A stretch of 64,000 bases of DNA from Dicaeum eximium (Eukaryota > Chordata > Aves > Passeriformes > Dicaeidae): assembly GCA_013396995.1 (NCBI GenBank), contig VWZP01001615.1:1-64000 (forward strand). Reading direction: 5' to 3'. The notes under the pieces are model-generated. The model saw only the letters and a list, made by a program, of their open reading frames with translations. It was not told the origin of the DNA and searched no databases. The position numbers and the translations under genes are program-made. This document shows, piece after piece, positions 12,701-25,629 of this stretch (the stretch's first letter is position 1; each line of letters opens with the position of its first letter).

Positions 12701-15171
12701 GAAATAAAAGGAAGAAAGATTCCAAGGAAAATGAAAGTCTAAAAGAGTTCCAATAGACTCCACAAAGTCTAATAAACTAAAAAGACAGAACTAGCCATCA
12801 AGCATGGAGCAAACAAACCACCCTTGAAAAAAGCATTTTTATTCCCAGTTTGGACTAACAAAAACTGTTCCAAGCTGCAGGCTAGAATAGCTAAACTCTT
12901 AATATTTTCTAAGGCCCTCATGACTTCTACACATACATCATTATTCCATCTCTAAGATTTTAATTTATCAAATGGTAATATGACTTTCCATCCCTATTTC
13001 AAGCCTATCATACCAGAAAATAGGCTTATACCAGCAGACTTCATCTTTCAATAAAGGAGCTGATGAAAACTAAAGCTTTTGCCAAATGTATATTTTAAAG
13101 CAATACAGATTCTTTTCTGCGCAGGTGTAGGGTTTGGCTGTTTTTCAGATTTTTTTTTCTTTAGAAAAGACACAGCAAAACAATAGTAGTAGTTATGTTC
13201 TCTCTTTTTCTTCCCAACTCAAGCCAGTTTCCTTTTCATCATAATTCCCCATTTCCTTGGGCTGTTTTGGTTTTGGGTTTTGTGGGTTTTTTTCTTTTCC
13301 CCCAGGAAAATGAAACAAAGAAGAATAAGGAAATCAGGAAAAAGTTGTGGAAGTTTTTCCTTGAAAACTTGTGGTAAATATACTTGTGAAACAGTGATAC
13401 AAGATCTGGTCCAGGTCCAACTAGGAGCAGCTGCAGACAGGACTGGAGGCAGGGCTGGAGTTGAACCCTACAGCACTGTGTGTCCAAGATCCATCCAGGA
13501 GAAAAGGTCCTAGACCAGGCTGGAGACAAGCTGCCCACAGAGAGAGACTGATGTAGGGCAGTTTTGGATGGGATGCCCTGACCTGAGGTCACCCCAGGGT
13601 GCTGGAGGTGTCCCCAGCAAGGTGCCTGTGGCCACCATGAACTTAGTGCCCCCCAGGGTGCCTGGCATCCCACCTGAGAGGGTGAAATGATGTTGACATC
13701 CAGCTCATTACCACGACTCATCATGTTTCCTTTTGCTGTTTTTGCTGGAGAAAACTGGGGATAAAATCCAAACTATCTCTGCTCTGGCCATGACATGCAA
13801 AGTTTGGGCATGGAGCAAGATCTGAATTCCCCAGGGGTTCAGTAAATTAAGACCAAGATTTAGGTTTAGGCCTATTTCTCTCTATCTGTCGACTTTTCTT
13901 CAAGTGCTGTCCTGAGTCAGGGAAGGAAAAAACCGGAACACCCAAGAAACACTGTGAAGTTACCTGACCTCGATCTGAATTCAGCTCTAGTCACACAGCT
14001 CTGTAATTTTTCTTCTCCATTCTCTGAAAACTGCTTTCTTCCCTCTTAACATGAAACAGTCTAATAAACGCATTGTTCATGGAGTCTTTTCTGTTATTTT
14101 TTTTCCTGTTAGACTCCACCACTTCACACCTGACACCTTCTGACTGAATGGCCCTTCTCAGCCTGCAAGTTAGAAAAGGAATCAGAGAAAGAAAAGGACG
14201 AGGTGGGGGTGGATCTCAAGCATTGCATTTATGCTAATGCAACATGAAGCTACAATCAGGAGCTGCCAGGGAAGGGATGATTAATAATGAGAGGAATATA
14301 AGACTTAATTTTGCAAACGCACATTATTTCTCACACAGATTTAAAATTTAGGGCTCAGGGCTGGAGAGCAGCAGTTAAGGGAGCAGAACAATCTGTACAG
14401 CAGGCTGAGGTTATAGCTAGGTATTGACAGCACAATCATCATATACCATTATAAAGCCACTGAACACGGTCATAAAAACTCCTCTACCATGTACCCAAGG
14501 CCACAGACTGTGTGTTAGGATTATATTGAAGGTGAGACAGGATGATGCCACAGTGTTTCCAATTTTTATTGACATCCTGGCCTTGAGAATTAGGAGGTGT
14601 CAGAATGCATCTGTGTATTCAGAGGAAGACAAGGATAACCCCTGCCCTATCTCAGTTATACCTAACAGCTTACTTGGACTGCAGTGCAGGTGAAAATGAG
14701 AAAAAGCAAAGGAATGCCATGTCAGAGTAGTGGCAGCCCAAATAAGAGCAGGCAGTCCAGAGTCATCTTGCAGAGTGTGGACAAGAAAACCAATTATTAA
14801 CTACATGTCAGTACAGTTCAAACTCAATGCACAGTAGCAGGTACTGTGCATGGGTATATCATGAGCTGACTTTGACACAGAGGGCTTGAAATACAAAGAT
14901 TAGAGGACAAACAACAGGTGAACATAAAAATGAAGTTACTTGGGTCAAAATGATGTATCTCTGCTAAAAACCATTATCTCCAAGTATTGCTGAATGCATT
15001 TGATTTTCAGTATTTTTCACTTCTAGGTTCCCTCAGGAACTGTTTGCAATACTCAAAGGCTCATCTTCTGCTGTCTTTCACTAGCATACCCCTCCAGTAA
15101 GGGAGGGAGATCTGAGCCCAGCACCCATTTACTCCAGAAGTCACAACTGTTGCATGCCCTTCTCAAAGAGA
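9721..15171. other. No gene seen; unique DNA
   Basis: No exon or RNA gene was recognised. GC rises at 10450-10900 and 13400-13680, where frames of up to 161 codons (13239-13724, -) occur without domain content. A G/T-rich low-complexity stretch lies at 13262-13300. A POU-like site in a small inverted repeat is listed separately at 14223-14242. Confidence 0.6.
14223..14242. promoter_or_regulatory. Candidate POU/octamer-like site in a 7-bp inverted repeat
   Basis: TTGCATT (14223-14229) and AATGCAA (14236-14242) are perfect inverted arms around TATGCT. They overlap ATGCTAAT (14231-14238), which resembles POU-domain octamer sites. The following 100 bases contain TTAATAATGAG and similar TAAT words. 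That this is an enhancer is inference from motif content only. Confidence 0.3.
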
Positions 15172-15280
15172 GCAAAATAGAGATTTAAATCACTTGCCCA
15201 CATCTATTAGCAGGACTAAGCTCTGATCTAGGAGTCCTGTCCACCAGTTCAGAGTTTAATCATTAGACCACATTGCCTTG
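15172..15280 (-). mobile_element. MIR-like tRNA-derived SINE relic
   Basis: The + strand resembles the reverse complement of a MIR/core-SINE: AAATCACTTGCCCACATC, then GGACTAAGCTCTGATC, AGGAGTCCTGTCCACC and TTAATCATTAGACCACATTG in the expected order. The last corresponds to the reversed A-box end of the tRNA-like head. The copy is highly diverged, and flanking sequence (15060-15171) may belong to it. Confidence 0.62.
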
Positions 15281-18200
15281 TGGAAACTGGAGCTAGCTAA
15301 TTATTTCTTGCTTGTAATTACTCCAAGCCTCATGCTCCTTTACACATTACTGCGATCCATGTGGGGCTGCGACACTTTTCTTGGGGCTCTCATTGCAGAA
15401 CAGACTTGGGTCACAGCCCTCATAAGATTCTGTCTGATGTCAGAGCTGATGAATGCCTTTTCCTCTTGGAAAATTGTAATGACCAGAGAAAGCACAACAA
15501 CATAAATCTGTGGCAGTGACAGTGACTGCAGCCAGAACCAGGAATGCCTCACGCATAACCAAAGTCTGAATGAGCACATGGGATTGTTCCTCTCACACTC
15601 ACTGTCGGGTGCTGATGGGGACCAGTGCACTTCCCAGCTCCCCATCACCATCCTCTGGTTATCTAACAAGATGAAAAATAACCTTACTGACTCCAATGAC
15701 CTCTTAGTGTCAGAAAAGGGAAAAAAAAAATAGCAGCAGGTTTAACTGTGCATTGGGACATTAATTTTAAAAAGACTACTTCAAAGGCATGCAAGAACAC
15801 TGCATGACCCAGAGCAGTCAGTTTTCTTCTGTTCTTTGAGGAAATTGCTAACCCAATTTCAATCCTACAGATAAAAGTATTTTATGGTTCCAAAAGTCTC
15901 TCTTTCAAGTGGGGTTTAAGCTCAATCATAGGAAAGGCTGCATCATATGTTTGTGACCATTCAGTGCCTCTTTTATCTGTAGTTTGGCGAGTAAAAAAAC
16001 TGTAGGAAAATTATTTGACGTTTTCATTAATTTTCTTGTTAATCTCAAAATGGAGGCTGAATAAAGTTAAACCCTAGTGAAACAAGTGCCTGAGATTTGG
16101 GTGGGAAAGTCTAACACAGGACAAGGAAGGAGCTATTTCTGGCTAGAAAGCTGACCGCTGTGGCAACATTTGTATAAGCAACTCTGCTTATTCAAAGCAG
16201 CATTCCCCCAGTAATTTCCTAGTGTGCGGTACATGAAATGCTGTGTTACGCATTGGCAGTTTTCGAGGCCAAGTTGCTGCTGTAAGAAATCCACAGGCGG
16301 CTCTGGGGTGGAATTGAGACTAAAAAACTAAATTTTTGTTCCCTGAGATATTTGGAGTACTGCCCAGCCCCTGTGCTGGGATAGGTTTTGTCCCACTGGA
16401 GGGGCAGGGGTATGCATCCTCCTCCTTGGAGCTGTTTGCTCCAGGAGGGAAGGTCAGTTTTATGGCCTCAGGGACAAGCACGTTCCTGCATAGATGATTG
16501 CTTACAACTTTGTGGTCCAGAGCTGGCTTTAACCTCTGAGCAAAATGGTTTGTGAGCTGGGGCGTAACCTGTGAATTGTGAAAGGGCAGAGTTGCTGGGA
16601 AAATCTCAGCATAGAGCAGCCCCAAAGGCAACAAGGGGTTATTAGAGCCTTGGGCCACGCTCCTAGCCCAGAGCATTTTCTCCTCTGCTCTTGCATAAAG
16701 GAAAGCCAAAACTATTTGTCTTCTTGGGAAAAGAAATCCCTAAGAAAAGCTGTGGAGCAGAGAACAGTGCTGCATAAGCTGCCTTAGCAATGTTAGAACT
16801 TTGCTTGTGTTTGCTGTCTCCTTGAGGCAAGAAGGGGGAGCCTTCCTGGCCATCTGTCCCTTAGAAGAAGCACACACTGCCCATCAAGTCACTGAGGATT
16901 CTTGTTACTTGCAAAATGGTGTGTAGGGTTTTAATGTAACCTATTCACTGGGCATCCTGGCTGATCTGGGGTCAGAGCAGATAATTATAGAAAAAGTGAA
17001 AGCCGAGCAGCCATCCGTGCTGCAAACACATCAGTATTTTTACAGCAGCTAAGTAGAGGATCAGAAGGAACCATTTTGCCTTTAAACCCTTTCCCTTCAA
17101 ACAAGTGCCAGCTCCATTTCCAAAATTTCATGCTGCTGTCTAAAATGGTCCATAGAGGTCTGCTACAGTCCTGTGTGTCTCATTAGCCACTCTTAGAGCT
17201 TTCTGCTGACAAAATAAAATGATTGCTGCAATGTTGATCACCATATCTGGAATTTTGCTGAGAGGGCTGTATTGGAGATATTGGTTCCCATCAATACCTT
17301 CCTTTGCCTCTAAACTTCAATAGCACAGACTGCAAAGCAGCTCCCTGAAAACAGACTGTTGTTACTACAGATTACTATCTGAAATTAATACTGGCTTTCG
17401 CCTACAAACTCACAAAATGTTTCCCAGGGACTCTTAAGCACACATTTGTATATCTGGTAATTACACCAACCATAGTGTTTTTTAGTATTTTTCTGAAAAT
17501 TTGGGAACAAATCAGCCGTGCCAACTTGAAGTTCATCTTCCAAATTGTCTCACCTCTGAAATGGCTGAGACAGCTTCTAGAACCAAAGGAATGGCATCCC
17601 TGTCTCCAGCCTACTCAGAGAAAACAACTTAGATGCTCTTTTTTGAATATACAGTTTAGAGCTCATCTGCACTTATTTTTGCATTTTCAATTTAAATTTT
17701 ACAACAGGCTGAATGTTTGCCAAATAGGGAGCTCTGTTTTTTATGGGGAGCTCACAGACAAACCATTCAGGTTTACTTTGCTCTTTTTAAGCTACTGAGT
17801 GCCTCCAGGGCCACTGGTGAGCAGCAATCACTTCCCTGGTACCCAGCCAGAGCAGCCTGGCAGGGAGGACAGCCCTCCCTCCCCAAGCTCCAAACAGCCA
17901 TGCTGCAGGGGAGACCCAGCCTGATCTCTGATAGTTCTCTTCTGATGCTTCTCCTCCTTCGTGGAGTCCTGTTGAAAATATGCTAAGATAAATGTATCTA
18001 TAGCCCTGGTTTTCATGTCACATTTCCAGAGCAGCCAGCACAAAACTAACTTGAAAAATTCTCGTCCCTTCTAGACCCGTCTGACCCCTTGGGGTGGTGC
18101 CACTGCACACCACACACCTCATTCCTCAGCCAGCTGTTTCTGTTCTCTCAAAACAAGTCTTCTCATCAGACTCCTCTGTGCAAAATGCTTCCCTGCCCCC

Positions 18201-18324
18201 GTGACAGCCCAGCTGTTGGCACCACCGAGTGCCTGCTGGCATCCCAGGGCTGTCTGTCCTCATCCTGCATCCCTCGGGAACGTAGCAGGGTGCCGCAGCT
18301 TGCGGGCGAGAGCAGTTATTCACT
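15281..18324. other. No gene seen; unique DNA with one CpG-retaining segment
   Basis: No coding region was recognised. Frames of 107-129 codons (15340-15696 -, 16320-16709 -, 17475-17798 +) lack domains and are crossed by others. About 16150-16320 keeps several CpGs (GACCGC, TGCGGT, TTACGC, TTCGAGG, AGGCGG) in an otherwise CpG-poor background and is a candidate conserved element. The 17800-18310 part is more GC-rich without recognisable content. Confidence 0.58.
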
Positions 18325-18408
18325 TCATTTCACTTACCCCCATTTACCTCAATTCTCCCATCTGTAAAACACAGATAACATTTTTCTAGCTTGCAGGAGA
18401 TGATGATG
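18325..18408 (+). mobile_element. MIR-like SINE relic, core region
   Basis: TTACCTCAATTCTCCCATCT followed by GTAAAACACAGATAACA matches, with several changes, the MIR core usually read as CCTCAGTTTCCTCATCTG then TAAAATGGGGATAATA. The orientation is opposite to the copy at 15172-15280. Only the central part survives. Confidence 0.55.
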
Positions 18409-21400
18409 GCATTATTTATATCCAGACTCACGTTCAGACCACACAGCTGTAAACACCCAGTGATATTACATAAATGTCATTAGTGTAAGCACTCGCAAGA
18501 ACGTGGGAGGATTTGTGTAAAGGCACAAACAGGGACTTTTAGCAGAGGAGGAATGTGTTTCTATTCTGCATGAATCTGAACACAAATATAAATGACAAAA
18601 ATTAATACTGCTGTGTCTTTTTTAGGTCCCTCCTGGCAACTTTTGCAAGAAGTTATTTCTGTTGGCATATTTAACATTTGCATTAGTCTTTGATTTAAGT
18701 GAAAGACAGAAAAAAGACAGTGAGGAAGGCAAACACTTCTCTAGTATCTTCCACTTCTTGTTCCTAAAGTCTGCTCTTGCTTACATCATGAAAATAAGCA
18801 CATTTTTTTTCCCTCCTTCTGAAACTCCCTTCAAACCTCTGAAACTGTAGTGGTAGCTCGTGAACATCTGAGTCATGGACTGATGCTCGTCCCAAATCTC
18901 TGGGCTTTTGAAGCTTCTGAGCCATAGCCAGGTCAATAGACACACTAGGTTGCACCAAATTGACTCCAAAGGCTTTCTGCACAGACTCCAGAAAGATGGG
19001 AGTTGCTCTATCGGATCAAACTAAAGGGGCATGCAGCCCAGGATCCTGTTTCCAATCCTGGACAATACCAGATGCTTCAGAGGTTAGATGCCGTTTAAGC
19101 CCCAGCGACTTCTTTGTACAATAAATTTGAACGGTGTGGAGTTATACTGCAACCTGCTGAGAAGAAAATTGAAGATATGGAAATTGCATTTTGTGGCTGA
19201 AATGCAATTCAGACCAAAGATATTGTGAACTAGACAGCTGAGAGAAATGGTCTGAAGGTCTGCAAAAGCAGAGCTGTGGAATCCTGTGCGGTAGTGTAGC
19301 CATCTAGTGATCATTTCAAGAAGACTCTTTTACTTGGGGAAATGTGATGTGCCACACTGAGAGACAGGGACAATGATGCTGTTTGAAATTAAGAAGTAAG
19401 GGCAAAGATCTGAGAGTAACAAGATGCTGTGTGTGTTGGGGGTAACATTTACAAAGCTGGAAAACATGATTACAAGAGGTTGGTGGTTCTGAAGAATCAA
19501 AAGCTTTATCTGCAGCATGCCTGCCACCTGCAAGAGCATTTTCACTACACTTCATTTTCAATACAAGGATTCAAAAAAAAACCATCATCCAGAGAAGAGA
19601 GAGCTCACATGCCAGAAGATATTCAGAAGTGTTTGCAAATTGCCAGTGAGGACCTGAAGTGTAAGGCTTGCACAGCAGGACCAAAATTCTCTGCCTGGTT
19701 ACTCACAGGATGCCTATTCAATTTTAGTTGAAAGAGACAAATCCAACTAGAAAGAAACACCTTTTCCCTAGACCTCAGGTGGAAGATTTTCTTTTCTTTT
19801 CAGATGGGAAAAAATGAGAGAGTCCCTCTAAGTGCAAACTCTCCCAGGGTACCAGGAAGAAGGATTGCATGTCTGACTGATGCAGCAGGGATAATTACTA
19901 TGTTGATGCATTTATGTCTAGGCAAAGCATGGTGTCAACCAGCAATGTAGTGCTGAAACAAAAAGCCCTGTGCCACCTTACACCACATGAGGAATCAGAA
20001 ATCAGCAAGGCAAGTCCAAAACTAAGAACTGAAGTCACTTAACCAGAACCAAGATGAAATGGCCCCATACCTTGGCTCCAGCCATGGCCTGCACATTATC
20101 ACACCACAGTTTTCTTGTGAGCCATGCTCTGTCCCACACCATCTCTGGTAGCTGAAGACTGGTTTAAGCTCTGAAACAGGAGACTTAAGAAAGGAGGCTT
20201 AAAAATGCTGTCCACCCCTCAGCATTTTTAACAATGGTCATTATGATTGCTGTGGGTGTTCTTGATAGGCAGACATAAGGATATCAAGACAATGTGGCAC
20301 AAATTACAGTAATTAGCATAATAATTCAAACTAAAGATTTAATAAAGTATTCCAGTATTCATACTATGGGAATCTGCTCTATAGTTCACTTATAAGCAGG
20401 CAGAGAAAGTATTTCCTTTTTTCAGTACTGAATTCCACCTCCTTAGTCTTATCATTCTCACGTCATGAAACAGGGAAAATAGAAGTGCTATCCTTTCTTA
20501 TATCTCTGCTATTCTTCATTATATTATTTTTATTCTTCATTACTTGTAATGAAAACCATTTTTATTCATCTTCTTTCTTAGGGACATACAGACCCTGTAC
20601 CATTTATGCCACTTCCCCCATGCCCTTAAATGACCACAGCAGCCATTCTTTCTCTTGCTCTGCACTTGAGCATAGCATACAGACCAAACTCCTGTGGGAC
20701 TTAGCATCACCAGCTATACTGGTGCTATACTGGGTGCACTGCTGCTGTACCAGACCTCTCCTCATCAAGACAGCACCACAAGTCACCAGAGGGATGTAAG
20801 GGCACTCAGGTCTAGCTGCAGCTCTGATTTTTCTGCTTATTCCTAGACTGCTCTGGGTTCAGGCCATATATAACAAAAGCAGTGAAGTGACAATAATTGT
20901 GTAGTTTCCACTGCACTGTCACAACGTTCAGAAGGAAGCTGCTCCCGTGGAGGTCTCTGCAACTCAGCTGGATATTGCATCCTTTCTCTTTCTGTCCTGT
21001 CTCTAGTTCTTATGATACAGTAGACTTTGTGAAGCAAATCTCCTCAGCAGGTTATGACTGGCATCAAAACTCCTGCTGGCTATTTGGGAGGGTTTGGACT
21101 TTCAGCTACTCTATAGCAGATAGCGACATCTGCGCCCAGTCTTAGAAAAGAGGGGTGAAGTAGGTAGTACAGAGAGAGGCTGGAGATAAAAATAATAATT
21201 GTGTGTACAGTCATGGAGACTTAAAATTAGATATAGGAATTGTATTTATCCATTGCTGAACAAAGAAGCTAACAATGTTAAACTTGAGATTAACTTCCTC
21301 CCCTCCTCTGCCCAACAGCTACATTAAGTAAGCAGGGCAAAAATATGAACTATCAAAAGAAAAACAATAACTGAGTATAGTTCAATTTTTAAGCCAATTC

Positions 21401-21539
21401 TTGTCCTTTTCTTTATAAATCACTCTTGCTTCACCAGAATTTTCCAGGAATTGTTCACAGATTTCCACCAACTGTCTTGCTGGTCCTGCACATGACAATA
21501 TAAATAGGGAATAGGTTTCCTAATTTTCTCAGTCCAAGC
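18409..21539. other. No gene seen; unique DNA with one old repeat piece
   Basis: No exon was recognised. An old interspersed-repeat piece at 19005-19090 is listed separately. A 12-base direct repeat TATTCTTCATTA occurs at 20510-20521 and 20531-20542. The frame at 19429-19731 (+, 100 codons) has no domain. Confidence 0.58.
19005..19090. mobile_element. Old interspersed repeat piece of reptile/bird type
   Basis: TCGGATCAAACTAAAGGGGC, GCAGCCCAGGATCCTGTTTC, CTGGACAATACCAGATGCTT and CAGAGG occur in the order I recall for a widespread sauropsid repeat that reads like GATCAGACCAAAGGTCCATC followed by TAGCCCAGTATCCTGT. The family name and orientation are not certain, so no family is assigned. Confidence 0.42.
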
Positions 21540-22490
21540 AGCTTTTGCCAGGATGATCCCAACAGTGGCTGGTGGGTTATCTACCATGTGTCCTCTTCAT
21601 ACTTGGTATTTATCAGGAAGCAGCCTCTACTAGTGTGTGATCTAAATTCTCCAGTTCTGGATGCATGACCTTGAATCTGGAGGTATTGAAAAGGATTTAA
21701 CTCAGCAATCAAGTAATTCAGTTCAGTCTGTAGAACTAGACTGTTCTTATTTTTCACCTTTATGTCATCCACAAACTTTATTAACAACGACTTCATATAT
21801 TCTTGAGAAAAACTGGGGGAATACAAAAGGAACTGAGCCAAGAAGTGACCCCTCGGGAACCCTTGGGGCTTACTACTTGAGATTTATTGGTGAGATGGCT
21901 TAATCCACATAAAATGTGCTACCTTTAGTTTATCCACTGCTAACCTTTAATTAGAATCTTGGGTGACACTGAGTCACACATATTTATTGCTAGTCAAATC
22001 AAACTTTATTCACCTGTGGTTTGGAAGTATCTTTCTAAAAAATTTGTACAATCTTATGCAATCAAGTTCATGTCTGAGCACACCCTTCTCTGACGTGCTC
22101 TTCACAGTTTGCTCACAAACAATGTCTGATCTTATTGTGTAAATATTTTCTGAACTCCTGGGTGAAACTTATTTGGTCATGTAAATTTTAAGATGCTTAC
22201 TGTTAGCAATGGCTCTCTAGCATTTTCATTAGGTACTTTCAAAACAGATTTTCATTCTCACAGTGACTCCCAAATGTATGACAAAGCACCTTCCTTTATC
22301 CATAATGAATATTCATTTAGCAGTTCATTTTTTCTCTGCAGTAGTGCCAATTGTACCAAGTAATGAACCTATGTTTTCTTATGGGATGACTTTCATTTCA
22401 GTATCTGAATTCTTATTGTCCTCCACCTCCTTGGCATATGTACATAGAAATGTTAATTACTCTGCAACAGTTTTGACTGAGGTGGCTGTA
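21540..22490 (-). mobile_element. Ancient CR1/L3-type LINE, reverse-transcriptase relic
   Basis: The minus strand preserves RT landmarks. LLIKFVDDIK (about 21750-21800) is the catalytic FADD motif region with A changed to V. Upstream, the reverse complements of the VPQGSVLGP-type segment (21831-21870: AACTGAGCCAAGAAGTGACC then CCTCGGGAACCC), the LDFSKAFDTV region (about 21950-22010) and the PVSLTSVPGK region (about 22140-22190) follow in order. Linker-like sequence continues to about 22480. Indels break all frames. The 123-codon frame at 22263-22634 (+) is an antisense by-product. The upstream end is the least certain. Confidence 0.65.
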
Positions 22491-24396
22491 TATAATCCGG
22501 ACAATTCCAAAACTGAAATAAAATTCAAAGTCAAAAGGTACATGTTTCTTTTCAGCCTTCACAGTAGTTTTGTCATTGCACTCAAAATACCTTATATTCT
22601 ACCTATTCTCATTTCAAAGCACTGTGTGCACTAGGAATATTTTGTTAGCATCTCCATAGAAATGATGTCATTCTAGCAGGAAAATTAAGTGTACCTTTGC
22701 TATTTTATGGCAAGTAGCAAATTTATTTATTTGATTTGACTCGCTCATGGGAAATATTTTTCATTGAGAATATCCCCTAAGCATTAATTCTGCTAAAATA
22801 GCCATAAAGAACATCTAACACATGGCCCTATAAATAGTTGAAAGTAAATATTCATAGGATCATGTCATTACTCTAGCTAACCTGACAGCCATGCTTGCTG
22901 TCATGCCACCCCCAGACATTTCCCTTCCCAGCCCCCTGAAATCCCAACTTCAGTCTCCAGCACAACCTTGGAGCCAGCAGCACTCCTGAGCTCTCAGGAA
23001 CAGATCTGGCCTCACCTATAGGTCCCATATGTGCCACTTTGCCCAGGGTGCTGAAACAGCCTCCTGGGTGCAGGGCCATAGGCATGCACTTCCCCAGCAG
23101 CCAGCCCTCTGCTTGCTGTGCTTGTCCTTCTACCTTTCACACTTCTTCCCCTTTTTCATGATCATTTCAATGCGCACAAAATCAGGTAAGGATGGCTTAT
23201 CCCAGAGTGGTCTCAGTGCACCTACTTTGTGGTGGCAGAGGACACTAAAGATTGACCCTAAACACTGGCATGCATAACCCCAAGCTATAAAGATGATGAG
23301 TGTGGATATCCAACACCCCAGAGCAGAGAAGTGAAAACACAAGTAGATGCAGGAGTGAAACACAAGCTGAAGCCACCAAAACCTCACTGAACAAACATGG
23401 CACAGCTCCAATGTAACAGACAATGCACTGAGGCTACTTTTTGGATGAACACTTTGGCTATGGACAGCACTTTTGTTTCTCAGGGTGCACTAGGGAATGA
23501 TAAGGCAATAAAGATTGCACAGGAGTCACATCATTGCCAGCAACAAACTCAGAGAGAATTATTAGATGGGGAAGTTTGCCAAATGCTGACAATAAATAAA
23601 CACTTCCAGTGAGGATTACTTCTTTTCCACTATTTCCTGCACCCTCTAAGGGACATCTTACAGACTGCAGAATAAAAGGCTAAGTTTCTGTGTTTCTCCA
23701 CCTGCTAGCAGATCCCACTGTCTTGAAAGTTAACAAAGGCAAATCCACTTAAACTCCTTGCCACGGGTCTCCCATCTAAGCCACGCTTCCCCAGAGACAC
23801 ATGACGCTTTCTGGTCCACAAAGCCATTTGTCAATGGTGAGTGACTGAAGGTAATGTTTGTCATGGGCACAACTCTCCCTTTTCATCTCCAGCTTCTGAG
23901 CAGAAATATTAATCTCTTCTCTCTTCCCTTGACTGCTTAAAGCCCTTTTCTCCACTCTTCACCTTTAATATCTCTGTCTTGGCAGAGCAGGGCATGAAAA
24001 CCGAAGCAGTGCTGAACAAAAAATGTTACTTCTATACTCCCACTGCAATGATAGCTGCAAAAACAATCAGTTCTGTTACATTGACCATGATCACATCAAT
24101 CACTGAATACATCAAGCTATGATATTCCTTGTCTTGAGCTGTGATATATACAGTCCTGGGAAGCTAGCATTCAATTTTTTATTCCTGTATTGGGTAGTAG
24201 AAATGGTCCTGAATGGCAAATTCAGATGCAGACCCTCAGCTACCCTGCAGTTTAAGATATTTGGTTTCCAAGTTCTGGTTCAAGTGCCTCTCCTGCACAG
24301 TGGATACTAAACCCAGCAGGTTGTTAACAGCCACTCTGCTTTCTATATCATACACAGAAACCTTTCCCATTGCCCCTTCTGGCCACCCTCCCACCA

Positions 24397-24408
24397 AAAA
24401 AAAAAAAG
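24397..24408. repeat. Short poly(A) run
   Basis: An uninterrupted A run of about 12 bases. No retrotransposed gene body is seen next to it. Confidence 0.8.
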
Positions 24409-24731
24409 GTGAGAAAGAAAAATCAATGTGATAATTTATCTACACTGCCTGCAAACTCACTACAAACACACACCACAAATAACCAAGTGAAATAGAGAGA
24501 ACTTAATAGTGACAAAGAAACTCATGTGCAATTTAGTACAGTCTACACTCCAGTTTCCCTCTGCAGCACACAGCAACATGCCACCTCAGTCTGGCCATAT
24601 TTTCTCATGAAGAATGCTTTATTTTAACAAAAACCAAACCTTTCTCCACTCTTCCTTCTCTCTCTGCTGCATTTGCCTTTCCCTTGATTTTCTGTGTGCT
24701 CATCTGCATTCATTTCTCTCCCTGATTTGTC

Positions 24732-24761
24732 TTTTTTTTTTTTTTTTTTTTTTAAAAAAAA
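24732..24761. repeat. T22 tract immediately followed by A8
   Basis: Twenty-two T are followed directly by eight A, a self-complementary homopolymer junction. No SINE or processed pseudogene body is visible on either side. Confidence 0.88.
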
Positions 24762-25612
24762 GTGAACCTCTGAGCCAAGGCATATCAGTTAATCTAACCC
24801 ATCTATCAACAGTTTCTGAGCCACCTTTTCAACCCAAGCAGCCAGGGATTTTGGCCAGGCTTTTATCATTTTTATGTGCGCTGCTGCCACCCGCTGTCAC
24901 AAGGTCACCCTTGGAAATGATACTATGCCTCAGTGGGTACTTTTTCACCTAATAAAATGTACAGCACACTGTATATCAATCAGATCATCTAGGGACCAAA
25001 TACTGAACAGTCAAAGGGGGGTAAATGCTTCCCTCTGGATCAATTTTTGGCTGCATAGCAAGGGTAACCTCTTTGCCAACAAGAGAGACAGAAAGTCCAG
25101 CATTTGACTATGGGGAGCCTCTTCTGTAATTTTGGAAGAAGAGTCTCTCTTTGCTCTCTCACATTCAAGGGTTTGAACTCAAAGAGGTTCTTTGGACTGA
25201 CCTCTGCAGGGTTTGGGCTCATGTGTGCTGAAACCAGGAGTGAAAACTCACTGAATAGCACGTACCTGGGGAGAGAGCCCACTTCAAGAAAATGCATTTT
25301 GGATCTCTTGCTGCACAGTTCTGGAGTTGGCTCCTGGTTTTATAAACAAACAAGCAGCACTTAAGGGTGAATTTGCTTTAGCCATTCTGTTTGTTGCAGA
25401 GATTTCCTGGACACAGAAAAAACACCTGATAGATGTACAGTCATGTTTCTGGTGACCTCTTTTTCCTGTAAATTAATGTCTCTCCTTTTCTTTCTTTTTG
25501 GCTGTGATCTAGCTCTAAAAGCCCTAAAGACAGAAAAGAAAGTACACCAGAAAGATATACCTCCCAATTTATATAAATCACAGTGATACAAAATCCTTTA
25601 GAGTGACAGAAT

Positions 25613-25629
25613 TAAAAAAAAAAAAAAAA
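25613..25629. repeat. Poly(A) run
   Basis: About 17 consecutive A. The 300 bases before it contain no recognisable reverse-transcribed gene. Confidence 0.85.

Noticed and set aside
13239..13724. 161-codon frame on the minus strand
   Set aside because: No domain, and its C-terminal part reads through a T-rich tract.
22873..23130. GC-richer patch considered as an exon
   Set aside because: Frames on both strands are short, with no domain or convincing splice sites.
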